7,017 nucleotides of DNA, from the NCBI GenBank assembly GCA_017632495.1, contig JAGBRG010000039.1, forward strand, positions 1 through 7,017, read 5' to 3'. The translations under genes were made by a program, and so were the position numbers. Numbering within the stretch: the stretch's first letter is position 1; each line of letters starts with the position of its first letter. The notes under the pieces are model-generated. The model had not been told where the DNA came from. It did no database searches and saw only the letters and a program-made list of their open reading frames with translations. This document shows positions 5,962 through 7,017 of this stretch, in pieces. The stretch comes from Spirochaetales bacterium (GTDB taxonomy: Bacteria; Spirochaetota; Spirochaetia; Sphaerochaetales; Sphaerochaetaceae).

Positions 5962-7017
5962 TCATTGCCTTATCAGAAAGGCTCTCAAGCCGGATGATAC
6001 CACGATAACGGCGGCAAATGGAATAAGAGTTCCCAGTATCGGTGCGATGATGCCCTGGTCTGCAAGCATTATGGTGATCATACGGACAACGTAATAGACC
6101 ACCGCAATACAGATTGACCCAACCAGTGAGAAGAACAGTACGTTCTTCTTGAATCTGTATGTGATGCTGCAGGCGATTATTATCATCACAAGAGGCGTAA
6201 GACAGCCTAAAATGCGTTCATAGTACTCGGTGGCAAGGCTTGCATAGCCTTCCGGGTTCAGGCCTTTCATTCTCATAAGATATGTTCTGGCAAAATTGAG
6301 CGACATGCTTGAAATCTCATTTGAGACATCCCTGAAAAGCTGCGGCTCAAGTTTCAGAACAGGGCTTTCAAGTGAATCTATATAATCCACCCTGACTCCG
6401 CTTGAATCCGGATGATAAACATAGGCGTCTTGGAAAGTCCAGCTGTGCTTTGCAGGATTATAGACTGCCTTGTAGGCATCTGTTCTGCTTTCAAGATGAG
6501 CCTGATCGTCATTCTGAATAAGTGTCACATCATACAGAGTCTGCTCAGAGTCTGAATACAGTCCGGCATAGACCATGTAGCCGCTTTGCATGTCGCTTAA
6601 GGCCACATTCTGATTGTTTCCGTTTGAAGATGAGTTTGTGATATTCTCAGTGACTACCTTCTTCTGATTTGAAAGAGGAATGGCCACAGTTTCATTTAAG
6701 GCAAAATGAAAAACAGAAACAAGAAATCCCATCACAATAATGGGTAATACAAGACGTGTAATGCTTACTCCTGAATCAAGGACAACAAGAATCTCGTTAC
6801 TTGAGTGCATGGACGAAAGATGAAATGAGACTGCAAACAGAAAAGATGGCCCTATTGCCAGAAGGAATGCAGACGGAAAATACAAAACCGTTATGGACAT
6901 TGCCTTCAGAAAGCTCACATTGTGGCTCATATAGGAATCAAGATTTGCAAACAGGTCCACTCCCATCAGAATGAGACTGGCCAAAAGTGCCGTTGCCAGA
7001 GCAATCTTGAGAACAGA
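5962..7017 (-). CDS. LptF/LptG (YjgP/YjgQ) family permease, 5' end beyond window
   Basis: Inner-membrane permease subunit of the LptB2FG type, which extracts lipopolysaccharide or a similar lipid for transport to the outer membrane. The frame is open to the window edge, so the 351 residues seen are partial; the family is about 360 long, so only a short N-terminus is missing. Counting from the edge: TM1 about 1-22, TM2 44-67, TM3 86-107, a soluble periplasmic domain about 108-264, TM4 269-287, TM5 293-314, TM6 325-343. The motif SSNEILVVLDSGVSI (72-86) matches the conserved segment between TM2 and TM3. An in-frame TTG at 6984 is not a credible start, since it lies inside TM1. LptF and LptG cannot be told apart here; lying last before tgt, it could be the second of a pair. 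It is separated from tgt by 7 nt. Confidence 0.9.
   Translation of the reverse strand, partial: SVLKIALATALLASLILMGVDLFANLDSYMSHNVSFLKAMSITVLYFPSAFLLAIGPSFLFAVSFHLSSMHSSNEILVVLDSGVSITRLVLPIIVMGFLVSVFHFALNETVAIPLSNQKKVVTENITNSSSNGNNQNVALSDMQSGYMVYAGLYSDSEQTLYDVTLIQNDDQAHLESRTDAYKAVYNPAKHSWTFQDAYVYHPDSSGVRVDYIDSLESPVLKLEPQLFRDVSNEISSMSLNFARTYLMRMKGLNPEGYASLATEYYERILGCLTPLVMIIIACSITYRFKKNVLFFSLVGSICIAVVYYVVRMITIMLADQGIIAPILGTLIPFAAVIVVSSGLRAFLIRQ

Noticed and set aside
6982..6984. TTG as the start of the LptF/LptG permease
   Set aside because: The frame stays open to the window edge and the residues before it continue the first membrane segment, so the gene is simply cut off.

Overview
The window looks like a piece of a spirochaete chromosome, most likely Treponema or a close relative. 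The main reason is the 893-residue GreA: a standard GreA of about 158 residues joined to a very long helical N-terminal extension, a form known in spirochaetes and chlamydiae. The genus is inferred from gene content only; there is no rRNA in the window to confirm it.

Layout. Bases 1-550 carry no convincing intact gene. They hold a GC-rich left edge, a minus-strand reading frame broken by one in-frame amber codon, and a short 9-bp tandem repeat, which together look like a decayed gene or a dispersed repeat. Bases 551-1411 (minus) encode an RpiR/MurR-family sugar-responsive regulator. Bases 1412-1695 are an AT-rich divergent control region with promoter candidates facing both ways, two palindromes and a terminator-like hairpin in the greA leader. 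Bases 1696-4377 (plus) encode the long GreA. Bases 4378-7017 (minus) are a compact, probably co-transcribed set reading right to left: an LptF/LptG-type permease (5' end cut by the window edge), tgt (tRNA-guanine transglycosylase) and a Nudix hydrolase. The gaps are 7 and 2 nt, and each Shine-Dalgarno overlaps the end of the gene before it.

How the parts relate. greA and the Nudix gene converge so tightly that their stop codons abut as TGATCA, and the strong intrinsic terminator of greA lies inside the Nudix coding sequence. greA also has a hairpin plus T-rich run between its promoter and its ribosome binding site, which suggests attenuation at the front end. The lpt-tgt-nudix set has unrelated biochemical roles (envelope lipid transport, queuosine tRNA modification, nucleotide hydrolysis), so it is best read as a housekeeping operon and not one pathway. 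No sugar gene lies beside the RpiR regulator, so its effector and targets cannot be read from this window.

I found no clearly new multi-gene system. The most interesting signals are the two greA terminator structures, the apparently leaderless rpiR promoter and the unexplained block at 1-460.
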